Shown piece by piece: positions 52,847-60,712 of a stretch of 64,000 bases of DNA (position 1 is its first letter; each line of letters starts with the position of its first letter). This DNA is from CAVVAE01 sp963746185 (GTDB lineage: Bacteria > Actinomycetota > Actinomycetes > Propionibacteriales > Nocardioidaceae), in assembly GCA_963746185.1 (NCBI GenBank), contig CAVVAE010000004.1, forward strand, positions 1,426,001 to 1,490,000, written 5' to 3'. The notes under the pieces are model-generated. The model worked only from the letters and a program-made list of their open reading frames with translations. It had not been told where the DNA came from and did not search any database. A program made the translations under genes and the position numbers.

Positions 52847-53947
52847 CTAGTCGAGGTAGATCCCGCGGAGCCGACCTACGTCGGCCATCCGGTGCTCAGC
52901 GACGCGATCTGCTGCCAGCGCTGACGGGATCCCCTCGGCTGCCGCCAGCTCGAGGACTCGCTTCGTAGTGTCGTAGATCTTGGTGGCCCGCGCCTTGGCC
53001 CGGTCGAACGAGAACCCCTCGAGCTCATCGGCAACCTGCACCAGGCCACCGGCGTTGACGCAGTAGTCCGGCGCATAGAGGATGCCGCGCGACTCCAGGA
53101 TGTCCTCGATCCCGGGGTGTGCCAATTGGTTGTTGGCAGCTCCACAGACGATCTTGGCCTTGAGCAGCTGAACCGTCTCGTCATTGATGGCGTCGCCGAG
53201 AGCACACGGGGCGTAGACGTCGAGATCCGACACGATCAGCTCATCGGTATCAGCGACGACCTCGATCTCCGGATGCAAAGCGCGGACTGCGGCGACAGCA
53301 GGCTCGTGGACGTCAGTGATCACGACCTCGGCGCCATCGTCCAGCAGATGCTCGACGAGGTGATGACCGACCTTGCCGACGCCGGCGACACCGACCCGGC
53401 GGCCGTGCAGCGTCGGAGCGCCCCACGCGAATTCCGCGGAGGCGCGCATGCCTTGGAAGACACCGAACGCGGTCAGCACGCTCGAGTCACCCGCGCCGCC
53501 GTGTTCGACGGTCCGCCCGGTGACGAAGTCGCACTCGCGGGCCACGATGTCCATGTCTTCGCTGTAAGTCCCCACATCACAGGCCGTGAGGTAACGACCG
53601 TTGAGCGACTGAACGAAGCGGCCATAGGCGCGCAACAGCGCCTCGGTCTTGTCGGTATGAGGATCGCCGATGATGACGGCCTTGCCGCCGCCGAGATCGA
53701 GGCCGGCAAGTGCCGCCTTGTAGGCCATCCCACGTGAGAGGTTGAGGACGTCGCGAACGGCGTCAGCCTCGCTGGCGTAGGGGTAGAAGCGAGTCCCCCC
53801 GAGTCCGGGTCCGAGCGCCGTGCTGTAAATCGCGATGATCGCCTTGAGGCCTGAAGCGGCGTCGTGGCAGAACACCACCTGCTCGTGCACGCTGGGTTCG
53901 AACACGGAATAGCCAGCAGCGGAGCCGGCCGGCGAGGTGTCGGTCAC
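52847..53947 (-). CDS. vdh: Valine/leucine dehydrogenase (Glu/Leu/Phe/Val dehydrogenase family)
   Basis: NAD-dependent oxidative deamination of branched-chain amino acids. 366 residues. Substrate-side motifs: GPGLGGTRFYPYAS, LSRGMAYKAALAGLDLGGGKAVI (catalytic Lys) and DVGTYSEDMDIV. The Rossmann domain has RVGVAGVGKVGHHLVEHLLDDGAEVVITDV, followed by CALGDAINDETV and CGAANNQLAHP. The length and position (beside DUF3073 and near bldC) match the Streptomyces valine dehydrogenase; leucine versus valine preference is not certain. Confidence 0.92.
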   Translation of the reverse strand: MTDTSPAGSAAGYSVFEPSVHEQVVFCHDAASGLKAIIAIYSTALGPGLGGTRFYPYASEADAVRDVLNLSRGMAYKAALAGLDLGGGKAVIIGDPHTDKTEALLRAYGRFVQSLNGRYLTACDVGTYSEDMDIVARECDFVTGRTVEHGGAGDSSVLTAFGVFQGMRASAEFAWGAPTLHGRRVGVAGVGKVGHHLVEHLLDDGAEVVITDVHEPAVAAVRALHPEIEVVADTDELIVSDLDVYAPCALGDAINDETVQLLKAKIVCGAANNQLAHPGIEDILESRGILYAPDYCVNAGGLVQVADELEGFSFDRAKARATKIYDTTKRVLELAAAEGIPSALAADRVAEHRMADVGRLRGIYLD

Positions 53948-54056
53948 TGTGGTGACTCTTCCTTCTTGTGGGGGATCCGCGGGGGTGGTGCGGATCGGCT
54001 ACGAACCACGATATGCCTCCACCCTCGATTGCCGTCGCTTGGCTAGGTGTGAGGAC

Positions 54057-54062
54057 TAACCT
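54057..54062 (+). promoter_or_regulatory. -10 box of the leaderless gene at 54069
   Basis: TAACCT ends 6 nt before the GTG at 54069. Confidence 0.5.
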
Positions 54063-54068
54063 GAAGAC

Positions 54069-54887
54069 GTGCTCCCGTATCCGTCGTACCTGCGTGTCTA
54101 CGAACCGCTGACTGCCTTGAGCGCGGCCGTCCAACAGCGGTTGGGGGCCGACGCGAGCGGTCTCGCCGACTCTGCGCTGACCGTGGCCACCGAGCAGGGC
54201 AAGGCGCTGGAGCGTGCGGTCACGTCGGCGGCATTGGCGATCGACAGCGACCAACTGTCGGGTAGCTACGTGTTGCGTCGTGAAGGGCGGTCGTTCTACT
54301 GCCCGATCGACATGCCCCTGCGCTCGTGGCTTTCGTTGACATCGCTCGTCGAGAGTGTCGGCGGCGCTACGGCGAAGTTGCTGTTCACTGCCGACAGCTT
54401 GGCGATCGCCGACCAGGAGTTCCTGCGCTGGCGGCGTGACCACCCCACCGCCGTACCCCACATCAGACAGACCACCTGGGGTATCCCGCGCACCTGGTTC
54501 GTCTTGGTGACCGAGGACGAACGCGAGGTGTACGACGTCGGAGGCGTGAGCAGCGTGCGCTACCGCGCCCGAGCCGTGGATGCCCGGAGACGCGTCGCGA
54601 GTGCCCACAACGTGTTGCGCCGGGTGATCGACGAAGCCGAGTTGCTCGACGAGCTGCTCGACCTGGCCACCTGGCTCGAGGCGTTCGACGAGAACAGCTG
54701 GCTCGAGCTTGACTACGCAGGCGTGGCTCGGCTGCTCGGTGCTGCTGTCGACGATGACCAGTCCGCGCGAGACATCCATCGAGCACTCAAAGCGTTGCGT
54801 AAGGGTGACTTCGCCACGGCCGGTGAGTCCTACCGTGCGTTCGAGGAACGGTGGCGGGTCGTAAATGCGTACGAACGGGCCAACTGA
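54069..54887 (+). CDS. Conserved actinobacterial protein of unknown function
   Basis: I do not recognise a known domain. 272 residues, no TM segment or signal peptide. It starts LPYPSYLRVYEPLTALSAAVQQRL; the middle has FVLVTEDEREVYDVGGVSSVRYR, and the C-terminal third is helical and acidic (DEAELLDELLDLATWLEAFDENSWLELDYAGVARLL). Its place between vdh and bldC resembles the order known from Streptomyces, so it is probably a conserved neighbour of the developmental regulator. The start at GTG 54069 is supported by the leaderless -10 box 6 nt upstream. Confidence 0.8.
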   Translation: MLPYPSYLRVYEPLTALSAAVQQRLGADASGLADSALTVATEQGKALERAVTSAALAIDSDQLSGSYVLRREGRSFYCPIDMPLRSWLSLTSLVESVGGATAKLLFTADSLAIADQEFLRWRRDHPTAVPHIRQTTWGIPRTWFVLVTEDEREVYDVGGVSSVRYRARAVDARRRVASAHNVLRRVIDEAELLDELLDLATWLEAFDENSWLELDYAGVARLLGAAVDDDQSARDIHRALKALRKGDFATAGESYRAFEERWRVVNAYERAN

Positions 54888-54922
54888 GCGGCCAAAGACT
54901 ACCTGGAGCCACGGGAAACTAC

Positions 54923-54974
54923 AGTGAGCAACTGGGATTTATGTGACCGGGGTTATTTCCCGCAATTGCTCACC
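54923..54974. promoter_or_regulatory. Inverted repeat with BldD-box-like ends upstream of bldC
   Basis: GTGAGCAA (54924-54931) pairs with TTGCTCAC (54966-54973), 34 nt apart. The outer bases read AGTGA...TCACC, the half-sites of the published Streptomyces BldD consensus, although the gap is wider than usual. It lies about 190 bp before the bldC start. Confidence 0.45.
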
Positions 54975-55161
54975 TTTGGTTTGGTCATTCGGCTACGCTT
55001 TCGGAAAGGATGACCGCTTAGTTCCACCGCCACGCACATGCCGTCCGGGAGGTGGTCCGATGTCCGGGTCCAAGGCCCTCACAGCGGGTAGCCTGGATGA
55101 GAAGAATGAACGGACAAAGTCCGGCACACGGCATAGCTGGACGTGACAACGAGGAGGCGGC

Positions 55162-55368
55162 GTGAACGCACGACCGACCGAGTCTGAGCCCCTGTTAACT
55201 CCGGCCGAGGTGGCGGCGATGTTCCGTGTCGACCCCAAAACCGTGACGCGCTGGGCCAAGGCCGGCAAGCTCAGTTCGATTCGTACGCTTGGCGGACATC
55301 GCCGGTACCGCGAGTCGGAAGTCCGAGAATTGCTAGCGGGAGTACCCGGGCAGCGTCAGGCAGACTGA
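55162..55368 (+). CDS. bldC: BldC-family small DNA-binding regulator
   Basis: 68-residue MerR-like winged-helix protein without an effector domain, as in BldC of Streptomyces, which binds direct repeats and controls entry into development. Nearly all residues belong to the helix-turn-helix: LLTPAEVAAMFRVDPKTVTRWAKAGKLSSIRTLGGHRRYRESEVRELL. The GTG start follows GAGGAGG at about 5 nt. It is preceded by 274 bases without a gene, a likely regulatory region, and followed by a strong terminator. Confidence 0.95.
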   Translation: MNARPTESEPLLTPAEVAAMFRVDPKTVTRWAKAGKLSSIRTLGGHRRYRESEVRELLAGVPGQRQAD

Positions 55369-55503
55369 GCCACCTAGGTGGCCCGACCTGTCCGACTTTG
55401 CTCGCCAAACATCGCCGCTGGCCAGTTGCTTGGGTCACGACGGTGCCGCACCCCCAAGGCCCTTCCGGTTCCCCCTGTAAACCGGACTGACCATAGGTGC
55501 AGT

Positions 55504-55537
55504 GAAGCGGCGCTTCCTATTGAGGTGGCGCCGCTTC
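55504..55537. terminator. Terminator of bldC
   Basis: GAAGCGGCGC (55504-55513) and GCGCCGCTTC (55528-55537), a 10-bp perfect stem with a 14-nt loop, followed by TCGTTT. It serves bldC and possibly the convergent membrane-protein gene. Confidence 0.8.
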
Positions 55538-55603
55538 TCGTTTCACCACGCTGAACACGCCGACGACACCCGTCCGCGTCTTCGCAGCCTTGCTGCGCCG
55601 CCC

Positions 55604-57277
55604 TCAGGTCGCTGGATCGATCCCCCTCCATCGCAGCACGAGTGGCAGGTTGTTGCTGGTCCGCAGACCCGACACCAGCGAGGGGATCACGGGACGGTCA
55701 TCACGATCGACCACCACCTTGGAGAACTCGTCCAAGGTACCGTCCGCCTTGCGATCTTCGACGTTCTTGAGAAGTGCGCTGGCGGTTCGGACGCCATGCG
55801 AGGCAAGCCGCCTGCGCGCGCTGTCCGGATCGCGCGAGTCGGCCTGATCCGGACCGAGTTGCGTCAGCAAGATCGCCTGGTCGATCCAGTCGATGATGCG
55901 TCCGGCCGCGAAGCGAGTGTTGACCAACAGGTCGACGATGTCCGCCGTGGCCATGTTGGGGACGTTCTCGATGTCCTCCTCTTCGAGCCGGGACTCGTGC
56001 CAGACGGTCAACCCGTCCAACCGGTCCAGTGGCAGGCGGGAGCGAAGTGTCGGCACGAAGACCTTGAACACCGAGGACGCTGCACCGCGAATGACCTGCC
56101 AGACGACCATCGGGAAGACGCCGATGATGAACGCGAGCAGCAACAGCTCGGAGTCGGTGCTCCACCCCGCGGCTGTGCCGAGTGCCTCGATCACCCAGAT
56201 TCCGATGACGGCCAGCGCCACCCGAAGGCTCACAGCGACGTACGCACTGCCGCGGAGGTCGGCGCGGACATAGCGGCGGAAGAGCATCTGCACCGAGAAG
56301 AAGTAAGCGCCTAAGAAGGCCACGGTCACCGGCGTCAGGTTGGGTGACATCGCCAGCAACCACCGGGGTCCGTCACTCGCGCCAGTGGGGAACTCCTCGA
56401 TCGGGGGCAGCGTGAGCAGCCAGCCGATCGAGAACACCGTGATGGTGAGGAAGACAGGCACGGCAGCCGTTGCCAGTGGCGCCCTCTCGTTCGCCTCGTT
56501 GCTGGAGTACGGCGTCAGCGTCTCGCTCAGTGCACTGCGATGGATCTTGTCGGGCAGGCGACCGTATGTTCCCTCGAACCGTTGAAGGTAGGAGCTGACC
56601 CGGATCGCTCTCGCCTCGGCGGTCTCGGCCCGACCGTTGACGTTCTGCTTCTCGAGCAGCCCGAGCCGCTGCAGGTTCGCGAGGAACTCGTTGAGCAGGC
56701 TGGCGCGCTGGGCCGCGAGGAAGAGCCACCACATCAGCGCCGGAGTGATGATGAACGCCAACAGGATCAGCCCTCGCAGCGCTACGAGCTGCCATTGCGA
56801 GGGCAGGAAGAAGAAGACGCTCGCCATGCCGACCATGTGGAGCGAGTAGCCGGCGAGGAGGAGCACTCCCGCGCGGAAAGACAGGCGACGGGTCTTGAGG
56901 CGGTCGGTGAAGAAAACGATGCCGCTGATGATGACCGTCGCAGCCACCAGGAGCCCGATCAAGATCGGATGCTCGGTGATCCAGTTTCGGCTGGCGTCGT
57001 TGTTGAGGGCGAAGATGCCGAGCACGAACAGCCAGAACAGCACCGCGAAGATCGTGCCCACGACCCCGAACGACTCGCTGCTCGCTGAGCTGTCGGCCTG
57101 CTTCCTTGGTTCGGGGCTGCCGCTACTGCGTGGCTGCTGCGGAACTTCCGGCGCCGTCTTCTGGGTGGCCAGCTTGTTGCTCGCTCCGGCCGCGGCTCTC
57201 CTCGCGGTGGCTTTTCCGGCCACGGTTCTTTTTGCGGTGGCTTTTCCGGCCGCGGTCTCGTCCGTGTCGATGCTCAT
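55604..57277 (-). CDS. Large multi-pass membrane protein of unknown function
   Basis: 557 residues, family not recognised. The N terminus (1-70) is a basic Ala/Lys/Arg/Ser/Pro-rich region with a 10-residue repeat (AGKATAKRTV, AGKATARRAA) from a 30-bp-period DNA repeat at 57204-57251. About eight hydrophobic segments follow: near 73-92, 105-125, 135-157, 165-185, 265-287, 305-327, 350-372 and 378-402. The last 150 residues are soluble and mainly helical (IENVPNMATADIVDLLVNTRFAAGRIIDWIDQAIL). No enzyme motif is visible. It stands alone between bldC and the M36 protease gene. Confidence 0.75.
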   Translation of the reverse strand: MSIDTDETAAGKATAKRTVAGKATARRAAAGASNKLATQKTAPEVPQQPRSSGSPEPRKQADSSASSESFGVVGTIFAVLFWLFVLGIFALNNDASRNWITEHPILIGLLVAATVIISGIVFFTDRLKTRRLSFRAGVLLLAGYSLHMVGMASVFFFLPSQWQLVALRGLILLAFIITPALMWWLFLAAQRASLLNEFLANLQRLGLLEKQNVNGRAETAEARAIRVSSYLQRFEGTYGRLPDKIHRSALSETLTPYSSNEANERAPLATAAVPVFLTITVFSIGWLLTLPPIEEFPTGASDGPRWLLAMSPNLTPVTVAFLGAYFFSVQMLFRRYVRADLRGSAYVAVSLRVALAVIGIWVIEALGTAAGWSTDSELLLLAFIIGVFPMVVWQVIRGAASSVFKVFVPTLRSRLPLDRLDGLTVWHESRLEEEDIENVPNMATADIVDLLVNTRFAAGRIIDWIDQAILLTQLGPDQADSRDPDSARRRLASHGVRTASALLKNVEDRKADGTLDEFSKVVVDRDDRPVIPSLVSGLRTSNNLPLVLRWRGIDPAT

Positions 57278-57555
57278 GGGACTGCTCCGTTCCCGATTCC
57301 CCGTGAACTAAAGAGCCGTTGCTGCTCGGCGAGATACACCGCGCACCAGCTGGCGACGGGTTGGCCGACGAAAGACCCCCGTACCTATGGTGCTCTCCAC
57401 CTGCAAGGGTCCGGCTACTCAGTGCTACTTCAGTGAGGGGGATTCGGGACGGTGGCGACATTTCTTCGTGTTCGCGAGGTATCTGTTGCGATTGCCCGGT
57501 CGGGCATGCATGCTGTGTTGGTCCGGCCCTCAGCGCCGGTAAGAAAGGCAATCCT

Positions 57556-60549
57556 GTGCACCTCTCCCCCCACTTTTCTTCTCCCTCTGCACGCCACAAG
57601 GTGTGTGCATCCTCGCTGTCCGCGGTGGTCGTTGCCGCCCTCGCACTCTCCTACGTTCCGCAGTCCGGAGCATCGGTGGATACGGCGGTACGTCCGGCCC
57701 ATCAGACCACCACAACGAAGCAAGAGCCCAGCGCCCGAGACAAGGGCTTCTATGACAGTCGCAGCGGGTCGACCGCGCGTCAGCGCACGAGCCTCGAACG
57801 CGATGCGGCTGTCGCCGGCAGTCGACGTTCCACCCAGTCGTTGCGAAGCAGCCTGGGCACCCAGGCCATCGTTGACGTTGACGGCTTGACGGGGACCCCT
57901 CGTCAGGTGGCGCGCCTCGACGGCTTCCTGACCGCGCCCAGCAGTCGTCCCGCAGCAGCCGTGGCGCTCGGATACGTTCGGGCCAACAGGACCGCTCTCG
58001 GTCTCACGACGAGCGATCTGAGCTCCCTGAGCCTGCGTCGCGATTACGTCGACATCGAGGGCATCCACCACCTCTCGTGGGTGCAGTCAGCCGGCGGAGT
58101 GGACTTGTTCGGCAATGGGCTCCAGGCCAACGTCACCCGAGATGGCCGGTTGTTGAGCCTTGGCGGATCGCCCGTGTCAGGACTCAAGCCAGTGTCTGCG
58201 GGCCACACGCTCACCAACGGTCCCGCTGCTGTCGCTGCAGCGCGCACGGATCTGGGTGAGTCGAGGGCGGCAGGTCCGGAGGACTCGGCGCGTCCGGTGC
58301 TCTTCCAGACCCCCAATGGCACTCGTCGTGGATGGGAGACCATCACGATGTCGGCCGCGAACCCCGCATTGACGGTGCTCGACTCCAGCAACGGGCAGGT
58401 GCTCTACCGCCAGCCCCTGCAGAATGACGAGACGTCGAGGGAGCGCCCTCGGCCACGTCACTCCACCGCCACCGCCTTCCGCTACTTTCCGGGTGCGAAT
58501 CGCGGCGGGAAGCAGCTCAAGGCTGACTACACGAAGCTCGACTGGCTCAGCGGACGGGCCAGGCTGCTCCGGGGTAACAACGCCCACGCGTACGCCGACG
58601 TGAATGACGACAACAAGCCGAACCCTTCAGAAGAGATCAAGCCGAAGTCGCCACACTCGTGGGCGTACAAGCTGAGGCCCTTCCACCTCAAGAGGATGGG
58701 GATGGGGAAGTTCTGTGACAACCCGTGGCCGTGCTCGTGGAACCCCAACAAGGCGTTCTCCTGGAAGGTGAACCGCAACCAGAACACCAACCAGGTGTTC
58801 TACTTCGTGAACAACTGGCACGATCATTTGCTGAAGAAGCCGATCGGCTTCACGGAGGCGGCTGGCAACTTCCAGCAGAGGAACTCCACCAACAAGGGTG
58901 AGGGGGGCGACGCCGTCCAGGCCCAGAGCGATGACGGCGCCAACACCGACCACGGTCTGCCCGACACCAACCACATCGACAACGCCAACATGGCAACGCC
59001 CCCCGATGGGCGACGCCCACGGATGCAGATGTTCCTCCAGCACCAGCCCGGAACGACGTACCCCGCTGGTGACCCGTTCTCACCGACCAACGTCGGCGAC
59101 GAAGCTGACACCGTCTATCACGAGTACACGCACGGTCTGTCCAACCGCCTCGTGGTTGACGCCTCAGGGCGATCGACCCTCGGTCCGATCCAGGCTGGTG
59201 CGATGGGTGAGGCCTGGGGCGACTGGTACGCGATGGACTACCTCGTGAGTCAAGGGCTGCAGAAGGATCGCCCGCGGTCGGGTGACGTCGTGATGTTCCA
59301 GTACGACGGCGAGGGCATAGTCCTCGACCGAACGGAGCCGCTCGACTGCGCCGTAGGCACCCATGCGGCGGCGTGCCATGGTGGAGCGACCGGACACACC
59401 GGCGGCTACACCTACGCCGACTACGGTCACATTGGTGGCGCCCCGGAGGTTCACGATGATGGTGAACTCTGGGCCCAGACCCTGTGGGACCTGCGCAGCC
59501 AGGTCGGCTCGCGCGTGGCAGAGTCGCTCGCCACAAGGGCGATGGAGCTGTCGCCGGCGAACCCGTCCTTCCTCGACGAGCGCAACGCGATTCTGCTCGC
59601 CGACATGGCGGTCTTCGGTGGCAACCACCAGAACGGCATCTGGAAGGTGTTCGCCCACCGTGGGATGGGCTACTTCGCAGGTTCGCTGAACGGAAACGAC
59701 ACCACGCCAGGTGCCGACTTCCACAAGCCGCCGCCGTCCAACACGCCGATCGGTGGTCTCACTGGGACCGTCACCGACTCGGTCAGCGGTGACCCGATCG
59801 AAGGCGCCACTGTCGTCATCGCATGGCAGGGCTCTCCGTTCGCCCACAACCCGTCGGCGACGACTGACGCCAATGGTGACTACTCGATCGGTCCCGTGCC
59901 GGTCGGGACGTACCCGAAGGTCGTGGTGGTCGGACCCGCTGGATTCGACGCTCGGTCTGACTCGGTCACGATCGATCCAGGCACTCAGGTTCATAACACG
60001 GACCTGCGCCGTGACTGGGCTGCGAGCGCCGGTGGGGCTACTCAATCGATCACCGGGCCGAACTTCGGCGGTTGCAACGGAGCCCAGGCGATCGACCAAT
60101 CCACGGCGACCGGTTGGAGCAGCACAGTCGATCCAGGACCCGACGGGCAACCTTCGGCAGACACACCGAAGACGATCACCATCACCTTGCCCCAAGACGT
60201 CGACATCTCGACGATGGAGGTCAACCCGACCGCCAACTGTGGAGACGGCGGCAGCGCGTCGACCGGAGACTATGAGGTGTCGATCTCCCAGGACGGCGGT
60301 GCCACCTGGTCAACGCCGATCGAGGGCACGTTCGACACGGGCGATCGTGGCCGGTTGAACCCGGTCGACCTCCCTGCGGACACCACTGGGGTGACGGACG
60401 TCCGGTTCACGATGCTGCGGCCGCAGGTCTACACCGACCTGATCGAGTTCCCGCCGCCGCCAAGTGGGTTCAACTGCCCGGGCGCGTTCTCCGGTTGTGA
60501 CTTCCAGGACGTGACGGAGATCGAGGTGTTCGGAGCGCCGAGCCCCTAG
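57556..60549 (+). CDS. Secreted M36-family (fungalysin-like) zinc metalloprotease
   Basis: 997 residues from the GTG at 57556, which follows AAGAAAGG and gives a signal peptide (SSLSAVVVAALALSYVPQSGAS). An FTP/PepSY propeptide region covers about 90-270. The catalytic domain has the zinc motif HEYTHGLSNRL (HExxH type) and the third-ligand Glu in GAMGEAWGDWYAMDYL; the domain runs on to about residue 725. It is followed by a carboxypeptidase-regulatory-like fold (IGGLTGTVTDSVSGDPIEGATVVI) and a C-terminal region resembling a discoidin/proprotein-type beta sandwich (ATGWSSTVDPGP... to ITEIEVFG-like end). Extracellular protein degradation is expected. Confidence 0.9.
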   Translation: MHLSPHFSSPSARHKVCASSLSAVVVAALALSYVPQSGASVDTAVRPAHQTTTTKQEPSARDKGFYDSRSGSTARQRTSLERDAAVAGSRRSTQSLRSSLGTQAIVDVDGLTGTPRQVARLDGFLTAPSSRPAAAVALGYVRANRTALGLTTSDLSSLSLRRDYVDIEGIHHLSWVQSAGGVDLFGNGLQANVTRDGRLLSLGGSPVSGLKPVSAGHTLTNGPAAVAAARTDLGESRAAGPEDSARPVLFQTPNGTRRGWETITMSAANPALTVLDSSNGQVLYRQPLQNDETSRERPRPRHSTATAFRYFPGANRGGKQLKADYTKLDWLSGRARLLRGNNAHAYADVNDDNKPNPSEEIKPKSPHSWAYKLRPFHLKRMGMGKFCDNPWPCSWNPNKAFSWKVNRNQNTNQVFYFVNNWHDHLLKKPIGFTEAAGNFQQRNSTNKGEGGDAVQAQSDDGANTDHGLPDTNHIDNANMATPPDGRRPRMQMFLQHQPGTTYPAGDPFSPTNVGDEADTVYHEYTHGLSNRLVVDASGRSTLGPIQAGAMGEAWGDWYAMDYLVSQGLQKDRPRSGDVVMFQYDGEGIVLDRTEPLDCAVGTHAAACHGGATGHTGGYTYADYGHIGGAPEVHDDGELWAQTLWDLRSQVGSRVAESLATRAMELSPANPSFLDERNAILLADMAVFGGNHQNGIWKVFAHRGMGYFAGSLNGNDTTPGADFHKPPPSNTPIGGLTGTVTDSVSGDPIEGATVVIAWQGSPFAHNPSATTDANGDYSIGPVPVGTYPKVVVVGPAGFDARSDSVTIDPGTQVHNTDLRRDWAASAGGATQSITGPNFGGCNGAQAIDQSTATGWSSTVDPGPDGQPSADTPKTITITLPQDVDISTMEVNPTANCGDGGSASTGDYEVSISQDGGATWSTPIEGTFDTGDRGRLNPVDLPADTTGVTDVRFTMLRPQVYTDLIEFPPPPSGFNCPGAFSGCDFQDVTEIEVFGAPSP

Positions 60550-60551
60550 CA

Positions 60552-60711
60552 GCGAGTTTGTCGAGGCCCGGGGTTCTCGGCGGTCGAGCTTGTCGAGACC
60601 CAGGGTTCTCGGCGTTCGAGCTTGTCGAGACCCGGGGTGATTTCGACAAGCTCAATCGGCGGGTTCGTCGGGACGCGGTTGATTTCGACAAGCTCAATCA
60701 GCGGGTTGGCC
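60552..60711. repeat. REP-like GTCGAGCTTGTCGAGACC cluster 2
   Basis: Fills the gap between the convergent M36 and ThDP-enzyme genes. Three direct units (GAGTTTGTCGAGGCCC, then two of GAGCTTGTCGAGACCC) are followed by two inverted units (TTTCGACAAGCTCAATC at about 60642 and 60682). Same family as 52752-52842; adjacent opposite units can form hairpins and terminate transcription from both sides. Confidence 0.85.
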
Positions 60712-60712
60712 G

